Source: Akkermansiaceae bacterium (GTDB lineage Bacteria > Verrucomicrobiota > Verrucomicrobiia > Verrucomicrobiales > Akkermansiaceae). From it: 34,339 nucleotides of DNA. The stretch spans positions 1-34,339 of the forward strand of contig SUVL01000024.1 of NCBI GenBank assembly GCA_015062005.1. The letters run 5' to 3'. The notes under the pieces were generated by a model that was given only the letters and a program-made list of their open reading frames with translations, did not search any database and was not told the DNA's origin. This document shows, one piece after another, positions 23,154 through 30,837 of this stretch (positions are counted from its first letter, which is position 1; the number at the start of each line of letters is the position of its first letter). The position numbers and the translations under genes were made by a program.

Positions 23154-23786
23154 TCAGCGCTTGGCGGTGTTGCGGTGCCGGCTCTGCTCCTGCAGGGCGG
23201 CATACATCTGGCGGCAGTGCTTGTATCCGCGGCGGTCGGAGAGCTTCTCCATGCTCAGTCGCGCGGAGCCCCACTCAATCACCTCAATTTCCACCACACG
23301 GCTGCCCCACTGGCGCATGAGCGACTTGTTCGGCTGGTAGATGTCGATGGTGGCGGTGCCGACCAGGGCACTGCCGTAGTCGTCAATCACGTAGATATAC
23401 GGCTGGCCCTTGATCTTGAACTTGGTACCCAGCGGGTATACAGACCAGTCTGCTGCGGCGCTGCGGATGCGGCTGCCGTATTTCAGATAGGTGCCAATGG
23501 CGTTCTTCGGACCGTAACCTACATGGTCGCTTTCTGAGTGCGTGTAGGCTGTGGTGCGCACCACGCGGTTCAGCTGGCGCGGGTGGTAGAACGGGAAGGA
23601 ATGTTTGTCGCGTCCCAGGTTGGGAAGCCGACGATCCGGCTTGGCTGAGTGGCGCGGCGGTGCGGGCAGCACAAAACCCCGGCTGGTTGCATCCGGGTTG
23701 TAGGCTGCCTGCGCCTCCGGCATCCCGGCCAGTACCGCCAAAGTCAGAGCGGCCAGCGTGAGTGCCTTCTTGAAGATTGTTTTCAT
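23154..23786 (-). CDS. Exported 3D-domain protein
   Basis: A 210-residue protein with a signal peptide (MKTIFKKALTLAALTLAVLA, cleavage after AQA). Residues about 73-175 match the 3D (three-Asp) double-psi beta-barrel found in MltA- and YuiC-like peptidoglycan enzymes: VVRTTAYTHSESDHVG, then AADWSVYPLGTKFKI with D113, YVIDDYGSA with D135/D136 and ATIDIYQP with D148. In that fold the Asp residues make up the lytic site, so muralytic activity in the periplasm is likely. The start at 23786 gives a clean signal peptide; frames extending further upstream do not. It has its own terminator. Together with the ankyrin/transpeptidase it is the second wall-acting enzyme in the window. Confidence 0.8.
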   Translation of the reverse strand: MKTIFKKALTLAALTLAVLAGMPEAQAAYNPDATSRGFVLPAPPRHSAKPDRRLPNLGRDKHSFPFYHPRQLNRVVRTTAYTHSESDHVGYGPKNAIGTYLKYGSRIRSAAADWSVYPLGTKFKIKGQPYIYVIDDYGSALVGTATIDIYQPNKSLMRQWGSRVVEIEVIEWGSARLSMEKLSDRRGYKHCRQMYAALQEQSRHRNTAKR

Positions 23787-24158
23787 GAATTTATGCTGAA
23801 AGTGATACGTGACTCTTTGTACACGCCGAACCGGTAGGGTGCGACGTGGGGGCATGCTACCATACAAACAGGTGCTTTGGCAAGCGTTTTGTGTGCCACG
23901 CGGGGGTGGTGCTGTCAAGAAATAATGCTGTTCTGTGCCTGTTTTTGATAAAAAACTGACACAAAATCAGTATCGCGCGCGCACGCGCGAGGCTGTTTTG
24001 TTCCGGAAATGCCCGTTTTGGTGCGGCTTTCGGGGGATTTATTTAAGAAAAGTTTAATTTTATGCCGACGGTAAGTATCCGGGGGTGATGACAAAATGAA
24101 GGCAGGGCGAAAAAAAGTCAGAAATTTAATTAGCCTTTCCTGAATTTTCGCCCTTGCA
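23787..24158. other. Intergenic region of 372 bases, no gene seen
   Basis: It contains a 16-base alternating run CGCGCGCGCACGCGCG (23974-23989), which is prone to Z-form DNA, in otherwise A+T-rich sequence. GGGCGAAAA (24105-24113) could pair with TTTTCGCCC (24145-24153) just past the pdxA stop, as a weak terminator. No coding frame or tRNA is supported. Confidence 0.5.
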
Positions 24159-25064
24159 TCAAATTGCGCCAGTGCAGGCGAGGGCGAGCCGGAAAGCGCG
24201 GATGGTGCTGGCAGGATTGGCAACTCCTTTGCCGGCTATGCTGAACGCAGTGCCATGATCGGGGCTGGTGCGGAAGCGGGGGAGCCCCAGGGTGACGTTC
24301 ACGGCGTTATCAAAATCAAGCAGTTTGAGGGGGATGAGGGCCTGGTCGTGGTACGGGGCAAGGATGGCATCGAACATGCCCATGGCGGCATCGCGGTACA
24401 CGCAATCGGGCACACAGGGGCCGGTAAACTGAGCCCAGGGCAGCGTGGCCTGCAATTGCTGCACAGCGGGGGCGATGATGCGATTTTCTTCATCGCCGAA
24501 GGCTCCGTTTTCCCCGTTGTGCGGGTTGAGCCCGGCCACGGCAATGCGGGGATTCGGCTTTCCGCTGCGGCGCACAAAGTCTGCGAGCAGGGTGCCGATG
24601 CGCACCAGCTCGGCAGTGGTCAGCAGGCGGGGCACTTCGGCCAGGGCGGTGTGAATGGTGCCCAGCGCGACAGTGAGCCGCTGGCCTGTGAGGCACATGG
24701 CAAAATTGCTCACCCCCAGGCGGTCGGCAAAGAACTCGGTTTGCCCGGGGAAATGGAAGCCCACGCTGTGCAGCCCTTCCTTGCATACCGGGGCGGTCAC
24801 TACGGCATCGATGCGACCCTCCCGCAAGGCGGCAGCGGCGGCTTCCAGCTGGTCGAAAGCAGCCTGGGCCGTATCGGTGGTCGGGCAACCGGGTGTTGCT
24901 GCTATAGCCGGCCCCATGGGGCGGAACTCAGCGTTTTCTCCGGTCAGGGCTGCCAGGGCTGCGCGTATGATTTCCGGGCCAATGCCGGCCTGGTCACCCA
25001 GGGTGTATCCAATGACGGGGTTCTGCAAGGCCGAGCTCATAGCGGAGCGGGGGGGCTGAATCAT
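24159..25064 (-). CDS. pdxA: 4-hydroxythreonine-4-phosphate dehydrogenase PdxA
   Basis: A 301-residue enzyme of the DXP-dependent vitamin B6 pathway, making 2-amino-3-oxo-4-phosphobutanol from 4-phosphohydroxythreonine before PdxJ. Motifs seen: IGYTLGDQAGIGPE near the start, TAPVCKEGL, FPGQTEFFADR, the metal-site histidines in LGTIHTALAEV, PYHDQALIP and SPDHGTAFSIAG. It is shorter than most PdxA (about 330), with a condensed segment after residue 40. The ATG at 25064 overlaps the stop of the upstream membrane gene (TATGATT), arguing for coupled translation; an internal ATG at 25040 is the alternative. Confidence 0.92.
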   Translation of the reverse strand: MIQPPRSAMSSALQNPVIGYTLGDQAGIGPEIIRAALAALTGENAEFRPMGPAIAATPGCPTTDTAQAAFDQLEAAAAALREGRIDAVVTAPVCKEGLHSVGFHFPGQTEFFADRLGVSNFAMCLTGQRLTVALGTIHTALAEVPRLLTTAELVRIGTLLADFVRRSGKPNPRIAVAGLNPHNGENGAFGDEENRIIAPAVQQLQATLPWAQFTGPCVPDCVYRDAAMGMFDAILAPYHDQALIPLKLLDFDNAVNVTLGLPRFRTSPDHGTAFSIAGKGVANPASTIRAFRLALACTGAI

Positions 25065-25339
25065 ACCTCTTCGGCCACATCGTCATCCACCAGGTCGGGC
25101 ACGGCACCGGCAGGAACCGGTGCATCCTTCTTTTCCCTGGCCGGGGCAGGGGGTGGTGTGGCCGGCTTTTCTGCTTCCTTGATTTGTGGCCTGTAGGAGC
25201 GGGCTGTGTTGATATAGTGGGCACTCGTATCCCGCTGCTCAAACTGCAGCTCAGAATTGACCGATGTATGGTAAACCGCCGTAATCACCAGCGCGAGGAT
25301 TACGGGAACCAACAGCAGACTGCCCAGACACGTTTTCAT
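25061..25339 (-). CDS. Small membrane protein upstream of pdxA
   Basis: A 92-residue protein: a transmembrane helix or uncleaved signal at about 5-24 (LGSLLLVPVILALVITAVYH), a polar stretch, and a Pro/Ala/Lys-rich acidic tail (PATPPPAPAREKKDAPVPAG, then DLVDDDVAEEV). It could be a periplasmic linker or anchored tail. It shares the promoter and a four-base overlap with pdxA, but nothing links its visible features to vitamin B6. No family is recognised. Confidence 0.6.
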   Translation of the reverse strand: MKTCLGSLLLVPVILALVITAVYHTSVNSELQFEQRDTSAHYINTARSYRPQIKEAEKPATPPPAPAREKKDAPVPAGAVPDLVDDDVAEEV

Positions 25340-25351
25340 ATTGCTGCACCT

Positions 25352-25380
25352 ATTCTACCCACTACCGCTCAGAAAAGCAA
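25352..25380 (-). promoter_or_regulatory. Promoter of the pdxA pair
   Basis: Minus strand: TTGCTT (25375-25380), 17 bp, TAGAAT (25352-25357), then 12 bases to the ATG at 25339. Confidence 0.78.
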
Positions 25381-25439
25381 GCTTCAAAAGGATTCATGCC
25401 GGAATCGGCCCCACACGCACGTGTCCAAATTATTTTGTA

Positions 25440-25612
25440 AGTACAATGTACAAAGGACAAAGTACAATTTGAAAGTTCCCTGCGGCTTCCGTCTTCGCCC
25501 TACGGGCTACGCCGAGACTAGTTGCCGCAGCCGTTTAAAATGGCGAGCCTAAGGCGAGCGGAGCTTGCAATTTGCACTTCGTACTTTTGTCGGAACGCCA
25601 ATGGTTCCCATT
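25440..25612. repeat. Degenerate intergenic element
   Basis: The left part (AGTACAATGTACAAAGGACA, then AAGTACAATTTG) is loosely inverse to the right part (CAATTTGCACTTCGTACTTT). Inside are GCCC-TAC-GGGC and GGCGAGCCTAAGGCGAGCGG, the latter very like the GCGAGCCGCAGGCGAGCGG of the elements at 295 and 11647. It is a worn relative of that family. No gene lies in 25381-25628. Confidence 0.5.
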
Positions 25613-25628
25613 TACCGGGCTGGTGATT

Positions 25629-26429
25629 TTACAGGATATAGCGCATTTTTTCTGCGGTGTTGCGGAAGCGCAGCACGGTGTTGAGCCGTTCGTTTTCCAG
25701 CAGGGAGACGAAGCGGCCTTCTTTCACCATGGTGCGCAGGCCGGGGTCGCGGAAGAGGTCGAGCAGGCGGGTGGGTTGCGGAATACCACGGCCGGCCAGC
25801 TGGGTGTTGTAGAAATTGGTGAAGGTGGGTTCATCCAGCGTGCAGCCGAAGGCTACCAGGCAGGCCAGATTGGTCTGGGCTGGGTCATCGATGGGGTCGA
25901 GACTCTGCATCCAGCCGGTGATTCTGGAGCTGCGCAGTGCAGTGGAGATGCGGGTGAACCACGGGGAAGTGGGCATTTCCACCGCGGGGTTGGAGACGCG
26001 CTGCATCTGGGCGGCAGCCAGTTCGTGGTAGTAGCGGATGCGGCACACATTGCCGTAGTAGCAGATGCCCATCATGGTGACCCAGAGCATGATGAGGCTC
26101 ATGAAGATAGTGGTGAGCACACCGCCCAGCCCGAACTTCTTCTTGAAGGAGAAGAGCTGGGAAATCCACACCATGCCGTGGAAGAATACCAGGAAAATGA
26201 AGATGGCCACACCCCAGGCCAGGGTCTGCACCATCCACGGCTCCGGCGAGTCGGTCACAAAGGAAAGGTAGGTAAAGCCGTTTTTCTGCAGGAACATCCA
26301 GGCCCCTACGGAGCCGGAGACTGCCAGCGCAAGCAGCACCATCCGGATGACGCCTTTGATGAGTGAAAAGATGAAGATGGCCACGGCGATGATGGCCAGG
26401 ACGGTGAGGATGATATGTGAGGTTTCCAT
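25629..26429 (-). CDS. CvpA-like integral membrane protein
   Basis: A 266-residue protein with about four transmembrane helices in its first half (about 6-27, 30-48, 68-88 and 105-128). The N-terminal pattern, helix then SLIKGVIRMVLLALAVSG, is like the start of CvpA (colicin V production/envelope homeostasis family), and FKKKFGLGGVLTTIFMSLIM resembles the CvpA G-x-x-x-R-x-x-G-x-x-x-G helix. The C-terminal half (130-266) is soluble with no recognised fold. It follows the multiheme cytochrome gene after a 27-base gap, so the two are probably co-transcribed; a shared envelope role is inference. Confidence 0.5.
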   Translation of the reverse strand: METSHIILTVLAIIAVAIFIFSLIKGVIRMVLLALAVSGSVGAWMFLQKNGFTYLSFVTDSPEPWMVQTLAWGVAIFIFLVFFHGMVWISQLFSFKKKFGLGGVLTTIFMSLIMLWVTMMGICYYGNVCRIRYYHELAAAQMQRVSNPAVEMPTSPWFTRISTALRSSRITGWMQSLDPIDDPAQTNLACLVAFGCTLDEPTFTNFYNTQLAGRGIPQPTRLLDLFRDPGLRTMVKEGRFVSLLENERLNTVLRFRNTAEKMRYIL

Positions 26430-26456
26430 ATGTTCGGATCGAGAAGAAAGGGGAAA

Positions 26457-28433
26457 TCAGCGGATATAGTTCTGCAGCTGCCGCGCGGCTTCGGCGGCAG
26501 GGGCGTGCTGCGGGTCAAGCTTCAGGGCTTTCTGCATGGCGCGCAGGGCGGGGCGGTACTGCCCGATTTCGATGAGACTGAGCCCCAGGCGGTACTGCAC
26601 CTCGGCATTCTGCGGGTGCTCGCGGGCGCAGGCCAGCATCTGTTTCAGCGCATCTACCGGGCGGTTCTGCTGCGCAAGGAACACCGCGTAGTCCATGCGG
26701 GCCACGGCGCTGACCGGGTCGCGCTCCACGGCGCGGCGGTACTGGGCATCGGCCGTGGCGGCATCGCCCCGGGCGCTGGCCAGCATAGCCAGCTGCATGG
26801 CGCCGGTGGGCTGGTCGGCCTGGTGGGTGGCGGTCTCCAGCATTTCCTGCAGCACCGGGTGGTCTGCCGGCAGGTTCGGGAAGAGCTGCCATCCGGCGGC
26901 GTGGCGCACGCTGCGTGTCTTATCCGCCAGGGCCTTGCGGGCGGCTTCTCCCCCCAGCAGCTCCACAGCGGCGGCTCGCACCAGGGCATCCGGGTCCTGC
27001 GTGGCTCCCAGTGCCACGGCCTGCACCTCCGGGGTGAGGGGGAACTGAGCCATCAGCCCCAGCAGGGTAGCCCGCCAGGCGGCAATTTCCTCCGCCTTGT
27101 AAGCAGCCAGCAGCTCCTGCACGCTGCCCTTGCCCTGCAGCGCGTGACCCGCAGCCCGGAAACGCTGGCGGTATTTGCCCATGCGCTCCTCCTTGTAGCG
27201 CTTTTCCAGATACTCCATGCACCACTGGTGGTCCTTGTCCTTGTGGCAGTTCAGGCAGGCATTCGGCACCCCCAGTTCGATGCTCATGCGCGGGTCCGGC
27301 CAGTGCAGCCCGTGGTCGCGGCGCGGGTCGCGGCCCATGTAGGTCATGCGGGGCATGTGGCACTCGATGCAGGGCATCGCCTTGCCGCCGCAGAGCTTGT
27401 TGTGGCCCACCTGCGGGGCCAGCACGCCGTTCACCACCTTGTTTGTGCCGTGGCACTGCAGGCAGAGCTCGTCATTCTCCGTGGGCTTGTTCACCTTGCC
27501 GGAGTGCGGGTCGTGGCAATCGTAGCAGGTTACCCCCGTGCGGCCCATCCTGTGCAGGCGGAAGCTGGTCTCGCTGTAATCCTCCTCCCACTGCAGGCCG
27601 TTCGGGTAGAACACGCCGGGCACCTTCGGCAGCTCCAGGCGGAAATGCTCATCGAACTTATCGCCCACCGTGAACTTGCCGGTGAGCTCCTCGCGGCGGG
27701 CATGGCAGCTGGCGCAGTTGTCATCGTGCTGCTCCGGGGTAAGCTTGCGGTCGCCGCGCGCCACCAGGCACCCGTCCTCAGCATCCGGCGTGGCAGAAAC
27801 CTTGTGGCACTGGATGCAGGTGATACCCGGCTCCTGCCAGCTGGCCTTGAACGTATCCGTGCCCACATCGTAATTCTTCCGGAACCCGCTCATGTGGCAC
27901 CAGGCGCACTGGGATTCCCAGTTCATGCCGCGCCCCGTCCAGTGGCCCCACTCGCCCGGTTTGCGGGTGGCGCCGCCGCGCTCCTGCTGCAGCGCATCAT
28001 CGCGGAACACATCGAACCACTCCTTGCGCTCCACATCCCAGGCCGCGCTGGGCGTCTGCAAGCCGCCATCCTTCCAGCGCAGCAGATACTGCACCAGCGG
28101 CTCGCGACCAATCACCCCGCCTACCGTGTACACCTTGCCCGTGGCCACATCCCGCATCTGGAAAACACCTGCGGCATCCCGCTGCATCTCCAGCTCCATG
28201 CCGTGCGCCTTGATGCGCTGGCCCGCGAAGGCCTCGGCATCCAGCGCAGCTTGCGGATGCCGCCAGGCCCAGGCGTGGTCACTGCCGGCCCACTCATCAT
28301 ATTCCTTGCGGTGGCACTCCGCACACTTCCGGGAAATCGTCAGCGCGGATTCATCCCAATGCTTCCGCTGCTCCTCTGCCGCAGAGCAGGGGAGCAACCC
28401 GGATAAAACCAGCACGGAAAGTAGCGTTCGCAT
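26457..28433 (-). CDS. Octaheme c-type cytochrome with HEAT and TPR repeats
   Basis: A 658-residue exported protein: signal peptide (1-19), then eight CxxCH heme sites: CAECH (37-41), CAWCH, CIQCH, CASCH, CYDCH, CLQCH, CIECH and CLNCH, within the first two thirds. Residues about 430-530 look like HEAT-type helices (ALGATQDPDALVRAAAVELL), and the last 120 like TPR units (AQYRRAVERDPVSAVARMDY, RLGLSLIEIGQYRPALRAMQ). It belongs to the cytochrome c554/multiheme type placed in the periplasm. The role could be electron transfer or reduction of nitrogen compounds; no catalytic Lys-type CxxCK heme site is seen, which argues against an NrfA-like enzyme. A -10 box lies six bases before the ATG. Confidence 0.85.
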   Translation of the reverse strand: MRTLLSVLVLSGLLPCSAAEEQRKHWDESALTISRKCAECHRKEYDEWAGSDHAWAWRHPQAALDAEAFAGQRIKAHGMELEMQRDAAGVFQMRDVATGKVYTVGGVIGREPLVQYLLRWKDGGLQTPSAAWDVERKEWFDVFRDDALQQERGGATRKPGEWGHWTGRGMNWESQCAWCHMSGFRKNYDVGTDTFKASWQEPGITCIQCHKVSATPDAEDGCLVARGDRKLTPEQHDDNCASCHARREELTGKFTVGDKFDEHFRLELPKVPGVFYPNGLQWEEDYSETSFRLHRMGRTGVTCYDCHDPHSGKVNKPTENDELCLQCHGTNKVVNGVLAPQVGHNKLCGGKAMPCIECHMPRMTYMGRDPRRDHGLHWPDPRMSIELGVPNACLNCHKDKDHQWCMEYLEKRYKEERMGKYRQRFRAAGHALQGKGSVQELLAAYKAEEIAAWRATLLGLMAQFPLTPEVQAVALGATQDPDALVRAAAVELLGGEAARKALADKTRSVRHAAGWQLFPNLPADHPVLQEMLETATHQADQPTGAMQLAMLASARGDAATADAQYRRAVERDPVSAVARMDYAVFLAQQNRPVDALKQMLACAREHPQNAEVQYRLGLSLIEIGQYRPALRAMQKALKLDPQHAPAAEAARQLQNYIR

Positions 28434-28439
28434 ACCCGC

Positions 28440-28445
28440 ATTCTA
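28440..28445 (-). promoter_or_regulatory. -10 box of the octaheme cytochrome gene
   Basis: Minus strand TAGAAT ends six bases before the ATG at 28433. TTGCGC lies 18 bp upstream as a fair -35. The mRNA would be leaderless. Confidence 0.55.
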
Positions 28446-28534
28446 CCACACCCCCGCACCCCCGCGCAAACGCAATCCTCCCCCGCCCATGTCATACCCC
28501 GCCCCATTTTTCTACCGCTTTTTTCATTTTAGGC

Positions 28535-28563
28535 TTGCCTTTCCTGGCCGTCTCTGCTAGACT
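28535..28563 (+). promoter_or_regulatory. tRNA-Val promoter
   Basis: TTGCCT (28535-28540), 17 bp, TAGACT (28558-28563), 10 bases before the tRNA. Confidence 0.8.
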
Positions 28564-28573
28564 GCCGCCACAC

Positions 28574-28645
28574 GCACGGGTAGCTCAGTGGTAGAGCGGC
28601 TGTCTTACACACAGTTGGTCAGGGGTTCAAATCCCTTCCCGTGTA
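28574..28645 (+). tRNA. tRNA-Val (anticodon UAC)
   Basis: Acceptor GCACGGG pairs with CCCGTGT (G-U at the first pair). The anticodon loop CTTACAC holds TAC. The T arm is AGGGG-TTCAAAT-CCCTT-like. CCA is not encoded directly after the discriminator (CTCCA follows). It marks the left edge of the accessory region. Confidence 0.95.
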
Positions 28646-28649
28646 CTCC

Positions 28650-28690
28650 ACGACCTGCAAACCGATGAATGGTATGCAGGTCGTTTCTTT
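28650..28690 (+). terminator. tRNA-Val terminator
   Basis: ACGACCTGCA (28650-28659) pairs with TGCAGGTCGT (28675-28684), then TTCTTT. Confidence 0.85.
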
Positions 28691-28775
28691 ATCTTGCAGA
28701 CGAGCCGGGGCAAACTCAAAACACGCCCTCCACCCGCAGCTCAGGGCTTATCAAACTTATCAATCAAATAAATAG

Positions 28776-29423
28776 ATGCCACAAGAAATCTCACCTTACG
28801 ACACAACAAGAGCGGCAGCCTTTGAGCTGTGGATGCAAGCGCCTAATCCCATGGTTACGTTCTTCAAGACATTGAATGTAACGCAGATTATCAGACTATC
28901 CAGAAAAAAGCACCTCAAGTTCAATATGCTGTTGAATTACTGCATTGGCAGGGCTGCTGTGGGCATTAAGGAGTTCTACATCCTTCCCGTAGGCAATAAG
29001 TTGGTACAATATGATTCTATTGCTGTCAACACCATTGTCAAAAATAAAGAGGGCGAAGTAAGCTCCTGTGACAATCGGTATACGCCGGATTTAGAAGCAT
29101 TTAACAAGGAATACCTGCAATATACGGCTGAGGTAGCCCTTAATTGCCGGGATAGAGACCTCTCCGCAGACTGTATGGTCATCGGCACCTCCGCTATTGT
29201 TGATACCGAGATAGACGGCGCAGTCGGCATGAATAGCGGCATTTTCAACAATCCTTTTATCATCTGGGGCAAATACCGCCGCAAATGGTTTCACTATGAG
29301 CTGCCCATCTCCTTTCAATTCCACCACACTCAAATGGATGGAGCCCATGCAGGCCGCTTCCTTAAGAAACTACAAGAGGAAATTAGCGGTTTGCAATATC
29401 CGCAGCAAGGTTTGAGTTTGTAA
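28776..29423 (+). CDS. CAT-fold (CatA-like) acetyltransferase
   Basis: A 215-residue protein of the chloramphenicol acetyltransferase fold. The catalytic motif H-x-x-x-D-G is seen as FHHTQMDGAHAGRF with H184 and D188; upstream, GMNSGIFNNPFIIWGKY matches the segment before the last strands of CAT. The chain is typical in length (about 210-220). It could acetylate chloramphenicol or another acceptor; many CAT-like proteins outside classic resistance genes have unknown substrates. The gene is convergent with the abi gene (35 bases between stops). A fragment of a second copy, about 97 percent alike by eye, lies at 33403-33707. Base composition is lower in G+C than the core genes, as for the rest of this region. 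Confidence 0.82.
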   Translation: MPQEISPYDTTRAAAFELWMQAPNPMVTFFKTLNVTQIIRLSRKKHLKFNMLLNYCIGRAAVGIKEFYILPVGNKLVQYDSIAVNTIVKNKEGEVSSCDNRYTPDLEAFNKEYLQYTAEVALNCRDRDLSADCMVIGTSAIVDTEIDGAVGMNSGIFNNPFIIWGKYRRKWFHYELPISFQFHHTQMDGAHAGRFLKKLQEEISGLQYPQQGLSL

Positions 29424-29458
29424 CCTCAATCAATCAGCAACTTCATTCAAAATTAAAT

Positions 29459-30442
29459 TTACCTCCACATCGGGTGTAGTTCCCAATGCTCGGGCAGGCC
29501 CATTTTGTGAAGGGGGATGCCTTGTTGTTGTGAATCATGCAGGAATTGCTGCATGCGCACGTGCCATTGGGAGGAGGGGGCCACCTGTTTGAGCAGATAA
29601 CGGCAGATGAACAGAAGCGGGGCAAGGTTAGCTTGCGATTGGAGCATGGATACCGCCCCGGCAAGGCTTGCGGTGGGTCTGACCCACTTGCCGGCTTTGT
29701 CGGAATAGACGTAATCCCATGGCAAGGCCGGGGTGTTGTTCATTCGGGGAACGGTCAGGAAGGTTTTATTCCAGATTCGGGCATGGTGGGCACAATCGTT
29801 GCGCAGCACGCGCAACGATGTAAGCCAGGTATAGAGCGTCTTGGCATCGGTACCCCATTGGGAAGAGATGAGATTCTGCATTTTCTTCCGTGAGTGGGTG
29901 TAGAAATGCACCACCGTGCCATAATCCATTACCCCGACAGCCATCCAGAGCGGCAGATAATCATGCTTATCGCCGTATTTGTTGAAGAAGTGGTCAATAA
30001 AATCAACCCCGCTTTGCTTGACGTTGCCATGCTTATCTCGTTGGATGCGGACACGCTCCAAGCTTTGAATATACCCTTTCCAATGAGGGAAATAGGGTTG
30101 CTGTGCATAGGCGAACGGCGATTGTCCCGCAGTATGGTGATACGCAATCTGGCTACGGAGGGCAACTTCGATACGCTCGATAGCATCCATCATCAGGAAA
30201 CGCAACTTACGGTCAAAGAGGTAGTGCGACCACACTTTATCCAGCGTTGTACCGGGGACATAGTTATCCGCAATCTGTCCGTTTGAGTTTCGGACACGGA
30301 AAGGGTGTAGATAGGCGCTGAAGCGGTAATATCCCACATTCCTCAGACGCAAGGTCAAAAGCGACGCATCCGCCACAAGCCCACGCTGCTGAAGCAGAGC
30401 GACTTGTTGGGAAAGGGAGAGATGCGGCTTAAGGTATTCCAT
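29459..30442 (-). CDS. AbiF/Abi_2-family HEPN protein (abortive-infection type)
   Basis: A 327-residue protein of the Abi_2/AbiD-AbiF family. The N-terminus KPHLSLSQQVALLQQRGL and LRNVGYYRFSAYLHPFR are typical of the family, as is DAIERIEVALRSQIAYHH. The HEPN ribonuclease motif R-x4-H is seen as RVLRNDCAHHARIWNK (R214, H219). HEPN proteins of this kind cleave RNA and arrest growth on phage infection; they are thought to be related to the ancestors of Cas13. Directly upstream, ending ten bases before the ATG, lies a strongly promoted structured small RNA, which by analogy with AbiF-type units may be its RNA antitoxin or guide. The gene is convergent with the CAT-like gene. Confidence 0.85.
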   Translation of the reverse strand: MEYLKPHLSLSQQVALLQQRGLVADASLLTLRLRNVGYYRFSAYLHPFRVRNSNGQIADNYVPGTTLDKVWSHYLFDRKLRFLMMDAIERIEVALRSQIAYHHTAGQSPFAYAQQPYFPHWKGYIQSLERVRIQRDKHGNVKQSGVDFIDHFFNKYGDKHDYLPLWMAVGVMDYGTVVHFYTHSRKKMQNLISSQWGTDAKTLYTWLTSLRVLRNDCAHHARIWNKTFLTVPRMNNTPALPWDYVYSDKAGKWVRPTASLAGAVSMLQSQANLAPLLFICRYLLKQVAPSSQWHVRMQQFLHDSQQQGIPLHKMGLPEHWELHPMWR

Positions 30443-30446
30443 GCAA

Positions 30447-30517
30447 AATAAAAACCCTCCCCATGTTCGCAGTTGAAGGAATCAACGGATTCCAACCCTA
30501 AGCGGGGGAGGTTATCT
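30447..30517 (-). ncRNA. Structured small RNA upstream of abiF
   Basis: Minus strand, starting about seven bases after a consensus promoter. An outer stem AACCTCCCC (30505-30513) pairs with GGGGAGGGTT (30453-30462, one bulged G). Within it GTTGGAATC-CGTT-GATTCCTTCAAC forms an inner hairpin (GGAATC with GATTCC, then GTT with AAC around a small bulge). TTTTATTTTG follows the outer stem, so the transcript should end just before the abiF ATG at 30442, with read-through giving the mRNA. The hairpin and promoter are repeated almost unchanged at 33844-33943 where the protein gene is gone, which points to selection or recent copying of an RNA unit. Its role as antitoxin is inference. Confidence 0.72.
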
Positions 30518-30523
30518 GAGGTC

Positions 30524-30551
30524 ATTATACATGTAGTAAAGAATTTGTCAA
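30524..30551 (-). promoter_or_regulatory. Consensus promoter of the abiF small RNA
   Basis: Minus strand: TTGACA (30546-30551), 16 bp, TATAAT (30524-30529). This is the only perfect -35/-10 pair I found in the window, implying strong expression of the RNA. Confidence 0.88.
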
Positions 30552-30570
30552 GGGGAGGATGGCGAAAAAA

Positions 30571-30695
30571 ATGAAAAAATCCCAAAAAGCCCCATCTTAA
30601 ACCCTCTGGTCGATTTTATAAAACACTTATAGATAAGGTTTTAAGTTTTCTTATTTTTATTCGTATCCTCGAAGACGTACCCTTCTCAAAGGGTA
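30571..30695. repeat. Noncoding block A, paired with block B across the DUF262 gene
   Basis: The left part (ATGAAAAAATCCCAAAAAGC, then CCCATC, CCCTCTGG, CG and TTTTAT) and the core at 30651-30695 (TTATTTT, TTCG, GACG, CCCTTCTCAAAGGGTA) match block B at 33126-33218. Block A has about 34 extra bases between the two parts. TACCCTT-CTCA-AAGGGTA can form a small hairpin. A terminator follows at 30704-30741 on the plus strand, so the block could be the body of a short RNA; a reading frame of 13 codons at 30559 is not convincing. Confidence 0.65.
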
Positions 30696-30703
30696 TTCAC
30701 CGA

Positions 30704-30741
30704 GCCTGCTTTCCGATACGATTTGGAAAGCAGGCTTTTTT
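30704..30741 (+). terminator. Terminator after block A
   Basis: GCCTGCTTTCC (30704-30714) pairs with GGAAAGCAGGC (30725-30735), then TTTTTT. No protein gene precedes it on this strand, so it points to a short transcript from block A. Confidence 0.85.
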
Positions 30742-30837
30742 ACTTTATCGCCCTAAAATAATGGCTTACGGAGCCCTTATGGAAGTGCTGCAACTTAATA
30801 AACATTTTAACTTGCAAAGGATTTTAATTGGAGTAAG

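Noticed and set aside
23974..23989. Alternating CG/CA run as a functional Z-DNA site
   Set aside because: Only 16 bases, with no linked gene or repeated occurrence; noted in the intergenic entry but not claimed as functional.
26430..28406. 658-codon frame on the plus strand
   Set aside because: Antisense to the octaheme cytochrome. Its length comes from codon bias at high G+C; the heme motifs are on the minus strand.
30559..30600. 13-codon frame MAKKMKKSQKAPS after a GGGGAGG
   Set aside because: The matching place in block B has only five codons and a different peptide, so coding is not conserved.
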